DNA of 64,000 nucleotides from JAAXPZ01 sp965215705. Its GTDB lineage: Bacteria > Campylobacterota > Campylobacteria > Campylobacterales > Sulfurovaceae. The notes under the pieces were generated by a model, which did no database searches, was not told the origin of the DNA, and was given only the letters and a program-made list of their open reading frames with translations. Made by a program: the position numbers and the translations under genes. Below are positions 25,101 to 33,617 of the stretch, one piece after another (within the stretch, counting starts at the first letter, position 1; each line of letters starts with the position of its first letter). The stretch lies in NCBI GenBank assembly GCA_965215705.1, contig CBDCEE010000003.1:620001-684000 (forward strand), read 5' to 3'.

Positions 25101-26576
25101 TGTGGAGAATGCTGCCAGCGGTGTATCATCTCCCATCGAGGCTGTAGTCTCCTTGCCCTCCTCTACCATTGGCTTGACCACCTCTTTGATCAGCTCCAGC
25201 GTATAGTTGAAGTATCTCTGCTTCGCCTCTATCTCCTCTTTGGGTTGCTTAGGGAAGACGGTGTTGGAGTCATGTGCATGCTCCTGTAGATAGGTCATAT
25301 TCTGATTGAGCCACTTCTCGTACGGGTCCTTATCTTTGAGGTAGCCATTGATATCTTCATTACTCAATACTCTGCCGTATTTGAGATCTAACCCCATCAT
25401 CTCGCCAGACTTGAGTCTGCCACGCTCTACGATCTCCTCTTCCGGGGTATCGATCACCCCATACTCAGAACTGATGAGCAGTCTGTTATCAGTGGTGATG
25501 ATATATTTGGCAGGTCGTAGTCCATTTCGATCCAGCACACAGCCAATATAGCGACCATCTGTCATACTGACTGCCGCCGGACCATCCCATGGCTCAAACG
25601 AGGTACTGATGTATTCGTAAAATGCTTTAAGATCCGGATCCATATAGGGGGCATTGTGCCATGGTGCGGGGATGACCGATCTGGCAGCCTTGAAAAAGTC
25701 CATCCCGTTGACATGAAGAAACTCAAGGAAGTTATCTAGACTGGCAGAATCACTCATACTCCCCTGAATGATCTCTGAGATACGACTCATCTCGTCTGGA
25801 GTGAAAACATTACTTTTAAAGCCTTTGATCTTGGAGGCGACATTAAACCTGTTGGCTGCTACAGAGTTGATCTCTCCGTTGTGTGCCACCGCTCTAAAAG
25901 GCTGAGCCAGTCTCCACTCAGGAAGGGTATTGGTAGAAAAACGCTGATGGAAGAGTGCAAAAGAGATCTCAAAATCTTTATCTGCGATATCTGGATAGAA
26001 CTCCTTAATGTGTGTAGGCATCACCAAGCCCTTGTAGGAGATAACAGAGGTAGAGAATGAAGGGATATAGAAGTCCCTCTCCTCTCGAAGTCTATGCTCT
26101 ATCTCTTTTCTTGTCAAATATACCAGTGCATTGAAACGCTCTACTGCTACCAATGCATCCGGTGCCACAAATACTTGTCTGATCTGGGGAAGTGAGACAA
26201 GTGCCTGCTCTCCAAGTGCTGCTTTATCTACAGGAACCTCTCTGGTATAGATGACCTTAAGATCATTGTTACGGCAAGACTCCTTGATGACTTCCATATC
26301 CCCCTCATGACGGGAGAAAACCATGACAACAGCATAGTTTTCAGGTAGTGTTATCCCCTCTGCCTTTGCTTCTCTTTGGAAAAACTTTCTAGGAATAGAG
26401 AGCAGGAGTCCTGAGCCATCTCCTGTCTTACCATCTGCTGCGATCGCGCCACGGTGCATCATACGAGAGAGAGAAGTCACTGCATCTTCGATATTTTTAT
26501 GTGAGGGAATATTATCGATAGAAGCGAGAAGTCCGAATCCACAGTTGTCCTTAAAGGAGGTAAAGAGATCTTTCAT
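22152..26576 (-). CDS. gltB: Glutamate synthase (NADPH) large subunit
   Basis: The 1474-residue subunit makes glutamate from glutamine and 2-oxoglutarate. The ATG at 26576 (AAAGG upstream) is chosen over a TTG two codons earlier. Cys12 in KDNCGFGL would become the N-terminal nucleophile of the class II glutaminase after removal of an 11-residue propeptide. The central and FMN-binding domains follow (NSGEGGEDADRF, QGAKPGEGGQLPG, ISGADGGTGAAPIGS), with the 3Fe-4S cysteines in CIMCRSCHTNTCPVG and the C-terminal GXGXG beta-helix (GMSGGRIVV, GATGGTLYVNG). The small subunit gltD is not adjacent downstream, where impA and accD follow, so it must be elsewhere. Confidence 0.97.
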   Translation of the reverse strand: MKDLFTSFKDNCGFGLLASIDNIPSHKNIEDAVTSLSRMMHRGAIAADGKTGDGSGLLLSIPRKFFQREAKAEGITLPENYAVVMVFSRHEGDMEVIKESCRNNDLKVIYTREVPVDKAALGEQALVSLPQIRQVFVAPDALVAVERFNALVYLTRKEIEHRLREERDFYIPSFSTSVISYKGLVMPTHIKEFYPDIADKDFEISFALFHQRFSTNTLPEWRLAQPFRAVAHNGEINSVAANRFNVASKIKGFKSNVFTPDEMSRISEIIQGSMSDSASLDNFLEFLHVNGMDFFKAARSVIPAPWHNAPYMDPDLKAFYEYISTSFEPWDGPAAVSMTDGRYIGCVLDRNGLRPAKYIITTDNRLLISSEYGVIDTPEEEIVERGRLKSGEMMGLDLKYGRVLSNEDINGYLKDKDPYEKWLNQNMTYLQEHAHDSNTVFPKQPKEEIEAKQRYFNYTLELIKEVVKPMVEEGKETTASMGDDTPLAAFSTEHRNFSDFFKQKFAQVTNPPIDPIREKIVMSLNTGFGETRNILMDDAINAKRIKTVSPIMSREKFQLLKEFGTPGNKRYDADYRYQTYSTVFSKDLKASMEALIDTIIEDVCEKGIRVVVLDDREMSAHAPAMPMLMMVGRLSERLLEDEIKNLVNIVTVTGEVFDPHSAACMIGYGATTVFPYLLYYTVKTIVRKSDPEADLKPILKRFRRAMSAGLMKIMSKMGISTIVSYRNAALFDVIGLSEEIVSECFSGSKGLLGGLGYADIEERLFAYAKEAYETVPSGKQFPLDKGGFYRFKKDAEYHDFSREVINAIIKLGTTGEKADYTHFASLVNDRDRKFIRDFYQLRSDKAAITVDQVEPLEAIYKRFSTAAMSLGSMSPEAHECLAAAMNTIGAKSNSGEGGEDADRFDTILNSKIKQVASGRFGVTAAYLRSAEEIQIKVAQGAKPGEGGQLPGSKVTPLIAKLRYTKPGVTLISPPPHHDIYSIEDLAQLIFDLKQVNPRAKISVKLVSTAGVGTIAAGVAKCYADKIIISGADGGTGAAPIGSVRFAGNPWELGLIEAHNALKANNLRGQVTVETDGGLKTGLDVVKAAIFGAEEFAFGTAALAIVGCIMCRSCHTNTCPVGITTQDDRLRAKFNGTVEKVINYFRLLGEDVREILASLGYSSLEEIVGRVDLLEVIDDDLARKFNFEKILYRLDGVDTAQVDSNEPYDDNGFEKEILSEVMVAIENPEKPVTIKKTISNLNRSFGALISGEVAAKYGDTGLPEDTIKIDLTGIAGQSLGAFLSEGICLCLHGAANDYVGKGMSGGRIVVTSESNCGPAYSLAGNTCLYGATGGTLYVNGNVGERFAVRNSGATTVVEGTGDHACEYMTGGMVVILGETGVNFGAGMTGGIAFVYDAERTFIDNINQELVEAVRIDTDDMDTERFDLKRLLQDYHNETGSRQAKTILDKFRTEVRGFWMVRPRAKCDCKKGESKE

Positions 26577-26618
26577 AAGCAACCTTTGATATCAAATTTA
26601 TATGCATATTGCAGGAGT

Positions 26619-26624
26619 ATTATA
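26619..26624 (-). promoter_or_regulatory. Probable -10 of the gltB-impA-accD operon
   Basis: GACTATAATAC on the minus strand has a perfect TATAAT about 43 bases before the gltB ATG. No clear -35 is seen. Confidence 0.45.
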
Positions 26625-26678
26625 GTCGGGGATTATATCTAAAAGGTCGTTAAAACTCGGTAAAGCAGCCTGCTGAAC

Positions 26679-28985
26679 TTACTTGAGGAGAAAAGAGAGT
26701 GCCTCGATCGGCATAGGGGCATAGGCAAAATTTCCCTGGTAAAGATCACAGTTTATTTTTTTGAGATACACCAGTGTTTCTTTGTTTTCAACACCTTCAG
26801 CCAAGACTTTTAGATCAAATTTTTGCCCGATAGAAACAACAGATTCTACGATCATCGCATCTTCGACATCTTGATGCATATTTTTGATAAAAGACTGATC
26901 GATTTTTAAAAGATTGACCGGAAGTTTCTTCAAGTATGCCAAGGAAGAGTGCCCGGTACCAAAGTCATCTATAGCAAAAGTAAAACCAAAGGCTTTGAGT
27001 GCATGGATCTTCTTAATAGCATCATCCAGGTTTTGCATGATACCGCCCTCTGTGATCTCAAGCTCGATCCATTGTGGTTCTATGTTATACTTTGTGGCTA
27101 ACAACATAAATTTCTCAACAAAGTTTGGCTGCATAAAATGGGCTACACTAAGATTCAGCGCCACACGTTCCAAGACAAAAGCATTGCTCCCGTTCTTCAG
27201 CTGGTTCAACTCTTTAAATACCGTGTTGAATATCCATTCCTCCAGTTTAATAATCGTACCACTCTCTTCAGCAATAGGAATAAACACAGAAGGGGAGATA
27301 AAGCCTTTTTCCGGATGCTGCCAGCGTACCAGCGCCTCGGCACTGACCACCCGCCCCTCTTTGATATCGATCTGAGGCTGATAGACCATTGACAGTTCAT
27401 TATGCATAATGGCTTTGTGCATATCATTTTCCAAAAAGAGCTGTTCTTTGGCATACGCTCCCATACTTTTTTGGTAAAGCATACTGGTACCTCTGGCACT
27501 CTTCTTCGCTTCATACATCGCCGTCTCTGCTTTTTTCAACAGGTCAAAGGCAGAAGCAGTCGATTGGTTAAACAAGATCACTCCGGTACTAAAGCTCGCA
27601 TGATACTCTTTATCGACGATAGGCAGAGGTGCGACAAAGGCATCACGAATGATCTGGATGTACTCTTTTGCCAGCTCTGTCGAAACCTCTTCCTCTTCGC
27701 TCAGCGCAGGTAGGAGAAGTACAAATTTATCCCCACTGATCCGTGCAAAGATTCCATCATCATTACTCACCGCTTCCATTCTGGCAGAGATCTGTTTCAA
27801 GAGTTTGTCTCCTGCATCATGACCGAATGTCTCATTGATCTTTTTAAAGTTATCCATATCGATAAAAAGCAAAGCACCATATCGTACATCTGTCTCTTTT
27901 TCAGCTATATAAAACTTTAACTTATCCATCAAAAGTGTTCGGTTGGGGATATTCGTAAGAAGATCATAATAGGCATTTCGTACCATCTCTTCTCTGGCAG
28001 TGACCTCACTGGTAATATCATTGATGATCGCTATACCGCCCGCCACTTCTCCTGCGGTATTGATCATGGGAACAGTAGACAGTTTGACATAAAGATCCGC
28101 ACCTTTTCTGATCGTAAACGGTCCACGATAATCCCCCGTTTTACTATCAAACACCTCTTTGTGGATATCTACTATCTGTCTGTTTTTAAATGAAGCAAGA
28201 GAGACCCCAATCAATCCCTCTTTCTCAGGGTACTGATTCATCTGTACAAAATGATCATTGGCATCTTCAAGCTCCAGGTCTTTGTTATAGTAATAGATCC
28301 CTACGGGTGCCCGCTCAAAGAGTGAAAAGAAACGCTCTTTGAGTTTTTCATGTGTGTGCTTGATCGTGATAAAGTCTTGTCTGTTCTCCAGAGCATTATT
28401 AATCACATTGCCATAGTAGTTTGCTACGATTGCCATGATCAGTATAAGTGCCAACAATATATAGGCAATATTGCTATATATTGCCTCCTCCATAAAGAAA
28501 AGTCTCATAATGATAGGGAGATAGGTCACAGAGATATAGGTGATAAGTAGATCTCGTTTAGATGCCAGGATACCCATTGCAGTAAAACCGATAACGAAAA
28601 GGAAGAAGATCACTACCATCTGATTGAGTAGGCTCGATTCCGGGAACATAAGAAAGGCACTGCTTCCCCATATAATACCATTGACTAAAGTATCTGTATA
28701 GTACTTATCAAGCCATATATCGGCATGCTTGAGCTTCTCCTCTTCATCCTCTTTTCTAAATAACCTGTACTGGTATAGTCCATAGAAAAACATAATGACA
28801 CTGATAGACAGCCAGACGATGATCGAATAGAGATCCACCACGTTTAGCTGTATCGCACTCAGCAGGAAAGCACCCATGAGATTGCCAAAGAGAATAAGCG
28901 GGAGGGAGAGGTAATAAAAACCCAACTTGTCATACGCGAGACGCTTCTTAAATGACAATGTTTGATTTCCGATCATTTGATCCAT
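26679..28985 (-). CDS. Six-TM PAS-GGDEF-EAL sensor (likely c-di-GMP phosphodiesterase)
   Basis: The protein of about 768 residues starts with six hydrophobic helices (about 28-195), a MASE-like membrane sensor. A PAS domain follows (FERAPVGIYYYNKDLELEDAN). The GGDEF domain has FIDMDNFKKINETFGHDAGD, but the active-site loop reads SGDKF, so cyclase activity is doubtful. The EAL domain is canonical: SAEALVRW, LEITEG, IDDFGTGHSSLAYL, LLKIDQSFIKNM and LAEGVEN. It should therefore be a PDE or a GTP-modulated PDE. The ATG at 28985 with GGAG 6 bases upstream is preferred over the ATG four codons earlier. It appears to be transcribed alone. Confidence 0.87.
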   Translation of the reverse strand: MDQMIGNQTLSFKKRLAYDKLGFYYLSLPLILFGNLMGAFLLSAIQLNVVDLYSIIVWLSISVIMFFYGLYQYRLFRKEDEEEKLKHADIWLDKYYTDTLVNGIIWGSSAFLMFPESSLLNQMVVIFFLFVIGFTAMGILASKRDLLITYISVTYLPIIMRLFFMEEAIYSNIAYILLALILIMAIVANYYGNVINNALENRQDFITIKHTHEKLKERFFSLFERAPVGIYYYNKDLELEDANDHFVQMNQYPEKEGLIGVSLASFKNRQIVDIHKEVFDSKTGDYRGPFTIRKGADLYVKLSTVPMINTAGEVAGGIAIINDITSEVTAREEMVRNAYYDLLTNIPNRTLLMDKLKFYIAEKETDVRYGALLFIDMDNFKKINETFGHDAGDKLLKQISARMEAVSNDDGIFARISGDKFVLLLPALSEEEEVSTELAKEYIQIIRDAFVAPLPIVDKEYHASFSTGVILFNQSTASAFDLLKKAETAMYEAKKSARGTSMLYQKSMGAYAKEQLFLENDMHKAIMHNELSMVYQPQIDIKEGRVVSAEALVRWQHPEKGFISPSVFIPIAEESGTIIKLEEWIFNTVFKELNQLKNGSNAFVLERVALNLSVAHFMQPNFVEKFMLLATKYNIEPQWIELEITEGGIMQNLDDAIKKIHALKAFGFTFAIDDFGTGHSSLAYLKKLPVNLLKIDQSFIKNMHQDVEDAMIVESVVSIGQKFDLKVLAEGVENKETLVYLKKINCDLYQGNFAYAPMPIEALSFLLK

Positions 28986-29067
28986 ACAGCACTCCATACT
29001 TTCAGGTATTATAACATAATTTAAATAGAGAGGAAAAGTATATCTTTTAACTCTTAAAAAGAAGTGC

Positions 29068-29778
29068 TCATAGAAGTGAAGAGGAGAGAAGTCCTATCAA
29101 ACCACCAAAAACACCACCCCAGACAACAAGCCAGCCCAGATGCTCATGGATCAGATTCTGTATCAACTCCTTGACCATTTTCGGGCTAAGCTCCTCCAGT
29201 CTCTTAGTGACCAGCATCTCTATACTCTCTATCAGATCATTGCTGAGCGACGAGTGCATCAGATGGTGATCCAGCTGTACTTTAAAAGTATCAGAACTCA
29301 CGATGGAGACCACCGCACCCTTGAGTTTGCGACCAAAAGTATCTCGTAGCGGTTCTAACGCATCTTCTCCACCAAACATCTGCATCATAGAGCCAAACTT
29401 AGATTCCATGACACTCTGTTTAAGCGCATCAAAGGCAGGGGTAAAATCTGCAGACTCGACCAATGGAGCCAGATCGATCTTCTGCTCTTCACTCTGAAAA
29501 AACTGATTGAGTTTTTCACTGGTAAAGAACTGCTCCATGATCATGTTACGAATGGAGATTTTAAATTTTTCAAAATTCTTCTCTATCACACCTGAGCCAT
29601 ATAGACCGGGTACTTTTTCAAACAGCATATGTATCGCCAACTGATTGGTCACTGCCCCAGAGAGTGCAAAAAGTCCGGTAAAGAGTAGTGCATGATGGTA
29701 GGGATCACTGAAAAGATAAGCAGAAGCGATCAAAATCAAAGATACCACGTCCGTTACATTTGCTTTATTTACCATCAT
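29068..29778 (-). CDS. DUF445-family membrane protein
   Basis: The 236-residue protein has hydrophobic segments at both ends (VSLILIASAYLFSDPYHHALLFTGLFALSG and WLVVWGGVFGGLIGLLSSSLL) and an amphipathic helical middle. The motifs NQLAIHMLFEKVPGLYGSGVIEKN and the C-terminal WGG-FGG-IGL pattern match the DUF445/YheB family of inner-membrane proteins of unknown function. It is divergent from aspC, sharing a short promoter region with a symmetrical element. Confidence 0.8.
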   Translation of the reverse strand: MMVNKANVTDVVSLILIASAYLFSDPYHHALLFTGLFALSGAVTNQLAIHMLFEKVPGLYGSGVIEKNFEKFKISIRNMIMEQFFTSEKLNQFFQSEEQKIDLAPLVESADFTPAFDALKQSVMESKFGSMMQMFGGEDALEPLRDTFGRKLKGAVVSIVSSDTFKVQLDHHLMHSSLSNDLIESIEMLVTKRLEELSPKMVKELIQNLIHEHLGWLVVWGGVFGGLIGLLSSSLL

Positions 29779-29798
29779 ACAACTCTTTTTTTAATGCT

Positions 29799-29833
29799 AT
29801 TATAGCCAAGATAAAATTATCTTAGTGTATAAT
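29799..29833. promoter_or_regulatory. Back-to-back promoters with a central inverted repeat (DUF445 gene / aspC)
   Basis: A minus-strand TATAAT (29799-29804) and a plus-strand TATAAT (29828-29833) flank AAGATAA-AA-TTATCTT (29808-29823), a perfect 7-base inverted repeat. The plus -10 sits 36 bases before the aspC ATG and the minus -10 about 21 bases before the DUF445 start. A protein bound at the repeat could affect both promoters. Confidence 0.5.
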
Positions 29834-29868
29834 CCAACTCACGCATAACGCAAATAAAAGGCATCATT

Positions 29869-31038
29869 ATGTTATCAAGACGTATTCAATCCCTCTCTTC
29901 CTCTATGACCATCGCTATCAGTACCTTGGCAAAAGAGCTAAAGGATGAGGGCAAAGATATTCTAAGTTTTTCTGCTGGTGAACCAGACTTTGACACCCCT
30001 CAGGCGATCAAAGATGCTGCAATCCAAGCACTCAATGAGGGCTTTACCAAATACACTCCCGTGGCAGGTATCCCCGAACTACTGGATGCAGTCAGCCACA
30101 AACTTGAGCGAGATAACGGCCTCACGTATGAGAGAAAACAGATTATCGTCAGTAATGGTGCCAAGCAATCCCTCTTTAACCTTACGCAAGCACTGATTGA
30201 TGAGGGAGATGAAGTGATCATCCCTGCCCCCTACTGGGTCACCTATCCAGAGCTGGTCAAGTATGCCAAAGGCAGCCCCGTCATCATCAACACAGATGAC
30301 CGCAGTGGCTTTAAGATCACGGCACATCAGCTCAAAGCAGCCATCACACCACGCACCAAAATGCTGATCCTCACTACCCCCTCCAACCCTACAGGCTCCA
30401 TCTATAGCAAGCGTGAGCTCGAAGCACTTGCAGAAGTACTCAAGGGGACAAACATCATCGTCGTCAGTGATGAGATGTACGAGAAGCTAATCTTTGGTGA
30501 TACCACGTTCACCTCTGTCGCCAGTATCAGCGAAGACATGTACCAAAGAACCATCACAGTCAACGGTCTCAGCAAGTCTGTTGCAATGACAGGCTGGCGT
30601 TTTGGCTATCTGGCGAGTGCAAGTAAGGAGCTTGTCTCCAAAATGAACTCCCTACAGTCACAGAGTACTTCCAATATCAACTCCATCACACAAAAAGCGG
30701 CGATCGTAGCACTCGATGGTGAAGTAGATGCAGAGATAGAGACCATGAGACAGGCATTTGAAGCCAGAGCCAAAGAGGCAGCAGAGCTCTTCAATGAGAT
30801 CGAAGGACTCAGTGTCCGCCAGCCTGACGGCGCTTTCTACCTCTTTGTCAATATCAAAGAGATCACCCAGGACTCCATGAAGTTCTCCAAAGATCTGCTT
30901 GCCGAGTATGGAGTAGCAGTTGTACCGGGTATTGCTTTTGGAAGTGACGGGTATTTTAGATTCTCATATGCGACAGATATCGTCACGATCAGAGAGGGCA
31001 TACGCAGAATCGCAAAGTATGTAAAAAGGTACCAGTAG
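29869..31038 (+). CDS. aspC: Aspartate aminotransferase (class I/II PLP aminotransferase)
   Basis: The 389-residue enzyme has the fold type I signatures of the AspB branch: FSAGEPDFDTPQ near residue 34, TTPSNPTGSIYS near 165, VVSDEMYEKLIF and the PLP lysine in NGLSKSVAMTGWRFGYL near residue 235, with the substrate Arg in GYFRFSYA near the C-terminus. It would interconvert aspartate/2-oxoglutarate and oxaloacetate/glutamate. It is monocistronic, with a hairpin terminator shared with the convergent dedA-like gene. Confidence 0.93.
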   Translation: MLSRRIQSLSSSMTIAISTLAKELKDEGKDILSFSAGEPDFDTPQAIKDAAIQALNEGFTKYTPVAGIPELLDAVSHKLERDNGLTYERKQIIVSNGAKQSLFNLTQALIDEGDEVIIPAPYWVTYPELVKYAKGSPVIINTDDRSGFKITAHQLKAAITPRTKMLILTTPSNPTGSIYSKRELEALAEVLKGTNIIVVSDEMYEKLIFGDTTFTSVASISEDMYQRTITVNGLSKSVAMTGWRFGYLASASKELVSKMNSLQSQSTSNINSITQKAAIVALDGEVDAEIETMRQAFEARAKEAAELFNEIEGLSVRQPDGAFYLFVNIKEITQDSMKFSKDLLAEYGVAVVPGIAFGSDGYFRFSYATDIVTIREGIRRIAKYVKRYQ

Positions 31039-31056
31039 CAAGATATGTCATCCATA

Positions 31057-31078
31057 AGGGTGCGTATGTACGTACCCT
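31057..31078. terminator. Bidirectional hairpin between aspC and the DedA-like gene
   Basis: AGGGTGCG (31057-31064) and CGTACCCT (31071-31078) pair over 8 bases with one G-U, around the loop TATGTA. It lies between convergent genes and overlaps the last codon and stop of the DedA-like gene. No long T-run follows, so termination strength is uncertain. Confidence 0.45.
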
Positions 31079-31544
31079 AACCCATCCAACTTCTCACTCC
31101 TGTAGAAAAATAGAAACTCACTAACCCAACCACTAGCCCCCAGACAATCGAAGCAAACACATTTAATGTGACAAATTTTCTAAAATCATACTTGGTTAAC
31201 CCCATTACAATAGGGACTAATGTCTTCACTCCATAAATATACTTCTGCAAAAATACAGCCAACCAGCCATATTTTCGCATAAGTAAGTTGGTATAGGCGA
31301 TTTTACGCTTATGTTTTTTCATATATCCCATTACCTCTTTCTTATTGGTCTGTGAGAGATAAAAAAGAACAGAATCACCAACAAAATTAAAAAGCGTAGC
31401 AATGAGGATAGAAGTTGTGATATCCATTTTCCCCATAGAGGACAAAATCCCCGCACCGATCAATGCAATCATGCCTCCCCCAAAAGAGTAGAATGCCAAT
31501 ATCAGATATCCATAGGTAGAGAGCGAGGTGAGTATATCTTCCAA
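31077..31544 (-). CDS. Small DedA/YqaA-like membrane protein
   Basis: The 155-residue protein has four or five hydrophobic segments and the DedA-like motif FLQKYIYGVKTLVPIVMGLTKYDFRKF, typical of the family's F/Y-R-x-x-x-x-x-R/K-P region, and GDSVLFYLSQTN upstream of it. DedA proteins are inner-membrane lipid or proton-linked transporters. The likely start is a TTG at 31544 with AAAGG about 7 bases upstream, since the next ATG falls inside the second TM segment. It is shorter than typical DedA proteins (about 200), nearer YqaA size. Confidence 0.75.
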   Translation of the reverse strand: MEDILTSLSTYGYLILAFYSFGGGMIALIGAGILSSMGKMDITTSILIATLFNFVGDSVLFYLSQTNKKEVMGYMKKHKRKIAYTNLLMRKYGWLAVFLQKYIYGVKTLVPIVMGLTKYDFRKFVTLNVFASIVWGLVVGLVSFYFSTGVRSWMG

Positions 31545-31684
31545 AAAAGTGCCTTTCTGTTAGCGAAGCACAGAAATACTAGTTTCAGGCTTCTTGTTAA
31601 ATATCGAACGCTCTTAAACATACCTACCCACCGATACCCTTGGGTACACGTTCAGGATGATGGTATTACATGCAAAGGGTTCGG

Positions 31685-32236
31685 TTAGTAGTTTTGTCCA
31701 AAGCTGTACTTCACACCAACGCTACCCATAAAATAGCTGCTGTCATCGCCGGCAAACATTCCCTTGGCTTCAGCCACTACAGAGAAGTCTCCTCTGAGTT
31801 GATACTCTACACCCGCACCAACCGTGGCGAAGAGTGCGTTGTTACTGTCTTTGGCAGCACTCTCTTCAAAGAACTGTACGCCCCCACCAAGTAGGAGAAA
31901 AGGGGTAAAGTCAGAGTCATTCTCGATATACCACAAGGCATTGGCACCCAGTCTATAGATATTGGTCTTGCCATCAACAATCCCTTTAGCAGGATTCTGG
32001 AACAGATTGTCTCCAGTATAGTCAGAAGCAAACTGGATCGTATCGATATCCACACTTCCCTCTACGGTTGCCCTGTTGTAGTGATATCTCAAGCCCCAGG
32101 AGAGCTCATTATCCAATCGGGTTTCTGAGGAGTTGATCGCATACCCTCCAACAATAGAGAGAGAATGGTTATAGAGATTATGATCTGCTGCAGAGAGTGA
32201 TAGGGTTGCCAGTACGGCTAAAAATACCTTTTTCAT
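31685..32236 (-). CDS. Small outer-membrane beta-barrel protein
   Basis: Starting at the ATG at 32236 (AAGGA upstream), the protein is 183 residues with a signal peptide MKKVFLAVLATLSLSAA. It has alternating beta-strand patterns (LSWGLRYHYNRATVEGS, YRLGANALWYI, VGAGVEYQL) and ends GSVGVKYSFGQNY, an OmpA/OmpW-like porin-fold barrel with C-terminal aromatic residues. Its ligand is unknown. Upstream initiation six codons earlier is possible but would spoil the signal peptide. Confidence 0.75.
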   Translation of the reverse strand: MKKVFLAVLATLSLSAADHNLYNHSLSIVGGYAINSSETRLDNELSWGLRYHYNRATVEGSVDIDTIQFASDYTGDNLFQNPAKGIVDGKTNIYRLGANALWYIENDSDFTPFLLLGGGVQFFEESAAKDSNNALFATVGAGVEYQLRGDFSVVAEAKGMFAGDDSSYFMGSVGVKYSFGQNY

Positions 32237-32372
32237 TTCAGATCCTTTCAACAATTTTTCACAGTATAACCAAAAAAAGTTTAAAGTTGATAGTAATTAA
32301 TATAATAAATGCTGTTTTTGCTTTTTATCCGAAATGTCCTATACTGTCATGAGAAGTTATGGAGGTTTCTAA

Positions 32373-33596
32373 ATGAGCAAAAGAACACTGATCATCGGTG
32401 CAGGTGGTGTAGGTAATGTGGTAGCATTCAAGTGTGCCATGAATGAAGCTGTTTTTGGCAAGATTATCCTCGCCAGCCGAACAGTCTCTAAATGTGATCT
32501 CATCGCTGCCCATGTTAAGGCAAAAACAGGGGTGCAGCTATACACGACCAAGATCGATGCAGACTCAGTCAGTGACCTTATCGACCTTATCAAGCATATC
32601 AAGGCAGATATCGTCATCAATGTTGCCCTTCCCTATCAAGACCTGACCATCATGGAAGCCTGCATCCAAACGGGTGTAGATTACCTCGATACGGCCAACT
32701 ATGAGCACCCTGACACTGCCAAATTCGAATACAAAGAGCAGTGGGCCAAACAGGAACAGTTTCAAAATGCCGGCATCATGGGGCTATTGGGCTCCGGATT
32801 TGATCCTGGTGTGACCAATGTTTTCTGTGCCTATGCCCAGAAACACTATTTTGATGAGATCCATACCATTGATATCCTTGATTGTAATGCAGGAGATCAT
32901 GGCTATCCTTTCGCTACCAACTTTAATCCGGAGATCAATCTACGGGAAGTCTCTGCAAAAGGACGCTATTGGGAAAATGGCTCCTGGATCGAAACAGAGC
33001 CCATGGAGATCAAGCAGGTCTGGGACTACCCGGAGATCGGCCCTAAAGACAGCTACCTCCTCTATCATGAAGAGATGGAGTCTCTGGTCAAGCATATCAA
33101 GGGACTTAAACGTATCCGCTTTTTTATGACCTTTGGAGAGAGCTATCTTACCCATATGAAATGTCTGGAAAATATCGGTATGCTGGGCATCAAAGCCGTA
33201 GATCACAAGGGAGAAAAGATTATCCCTATCGAATTTCTCTCCACCATGCTTCCTGATCCAGCCAGCCTAGGAGAGAGAACCACAGGCAAGACCAATATCG
33301 GTATCTTTGCAAAAGGGATCAAGGATGGTCAAGCCCGTACCATCTATCTCTATCAGATCAGTGACCATGAGAAGTGCTATGCGGAGGTAATGAGTCAGGC
33401 GGTCAGCTATACCACCGGTGTACCCGCCATGATCGGTGCCAAGTTGATGCTCGAGGGAAAATGGCAGGGCAATGGCGTCTTCAACATGGAGGAGTTTGAT
33501 CCTGATCCTTTTATGGAAGAACTCACTACCCAGGGACTCCCCTGGCAACTACTGGAACTTGCAGCGGATGAGGACTGTAGAGTAGACTCTCTATGA
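32373..33596 (+). CDS. Carboxynorspermidine dehydrogenase (saccharopine-dehydrogenase family)
   Basis: The 407-residue protein starts with a Rossmann motif IIGAGGVGNVVAFKC and ends with the catalytic domain typical of the carboxy(nor)spermidine synthase branch (GSGFDPGVTNVFCAYAQKHYF, DHGYPFATNFNPEINLREV). In Campylobacter the homologous enzyme condenses a diamine with aspartate semialdehyde, giving carboxyspermidine for decarboxylation to spermidine. The partner decarboxylase is not in the window. GGAGG precedes the ATG. It is followed by the Crp/Fnr gene after 21 bases and may share its transcript. Confidence 0.85.
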   Translation: MSKRTLIIGAGGVGNVVAFKCAMNEAVFGKIILASRTVSKCDLIAAHVKAKTGVQLYTTKIDADSVSDLIDLIKHIKADIVINVALPYQDLTIMEACIQTGVDYLDTANYEHPDTAKFEYKEQWAKQEQFQNAGIMGLLGSGFDPGVTNVFCAYAQKHYFDEIHTIDILDCNAGDHGYPFATNFNPEINLREVSAKGRYWENGSWIETEPMEIKQVWDYPEIGPKDSYLLYHEEMESLVKHIKGLKRIRFFMTFGESYLTHMKCLENIGMLGIKAVDHKGEKIIPIEFLSTMLPDPASLGERTTGKTNIGIFAKGIKDGQARTIYLYQISDHEKCYAEVMSQAVSYTTGVPAMIGAKLMLEGKWQGNGVFNMEEFDPDPFMEELTTQGLPWQLLELAADEDCRVDSL

Positions 33597-33617
33597 CAGA
33601 CAGAGAGAGGGATCACC

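Noticed and set aside
24843..25289. Plus-strand ORF of 148 codons inside gltB
   Set aside because: Antisense shadow of a strongly conserved gene, no ribosome site.
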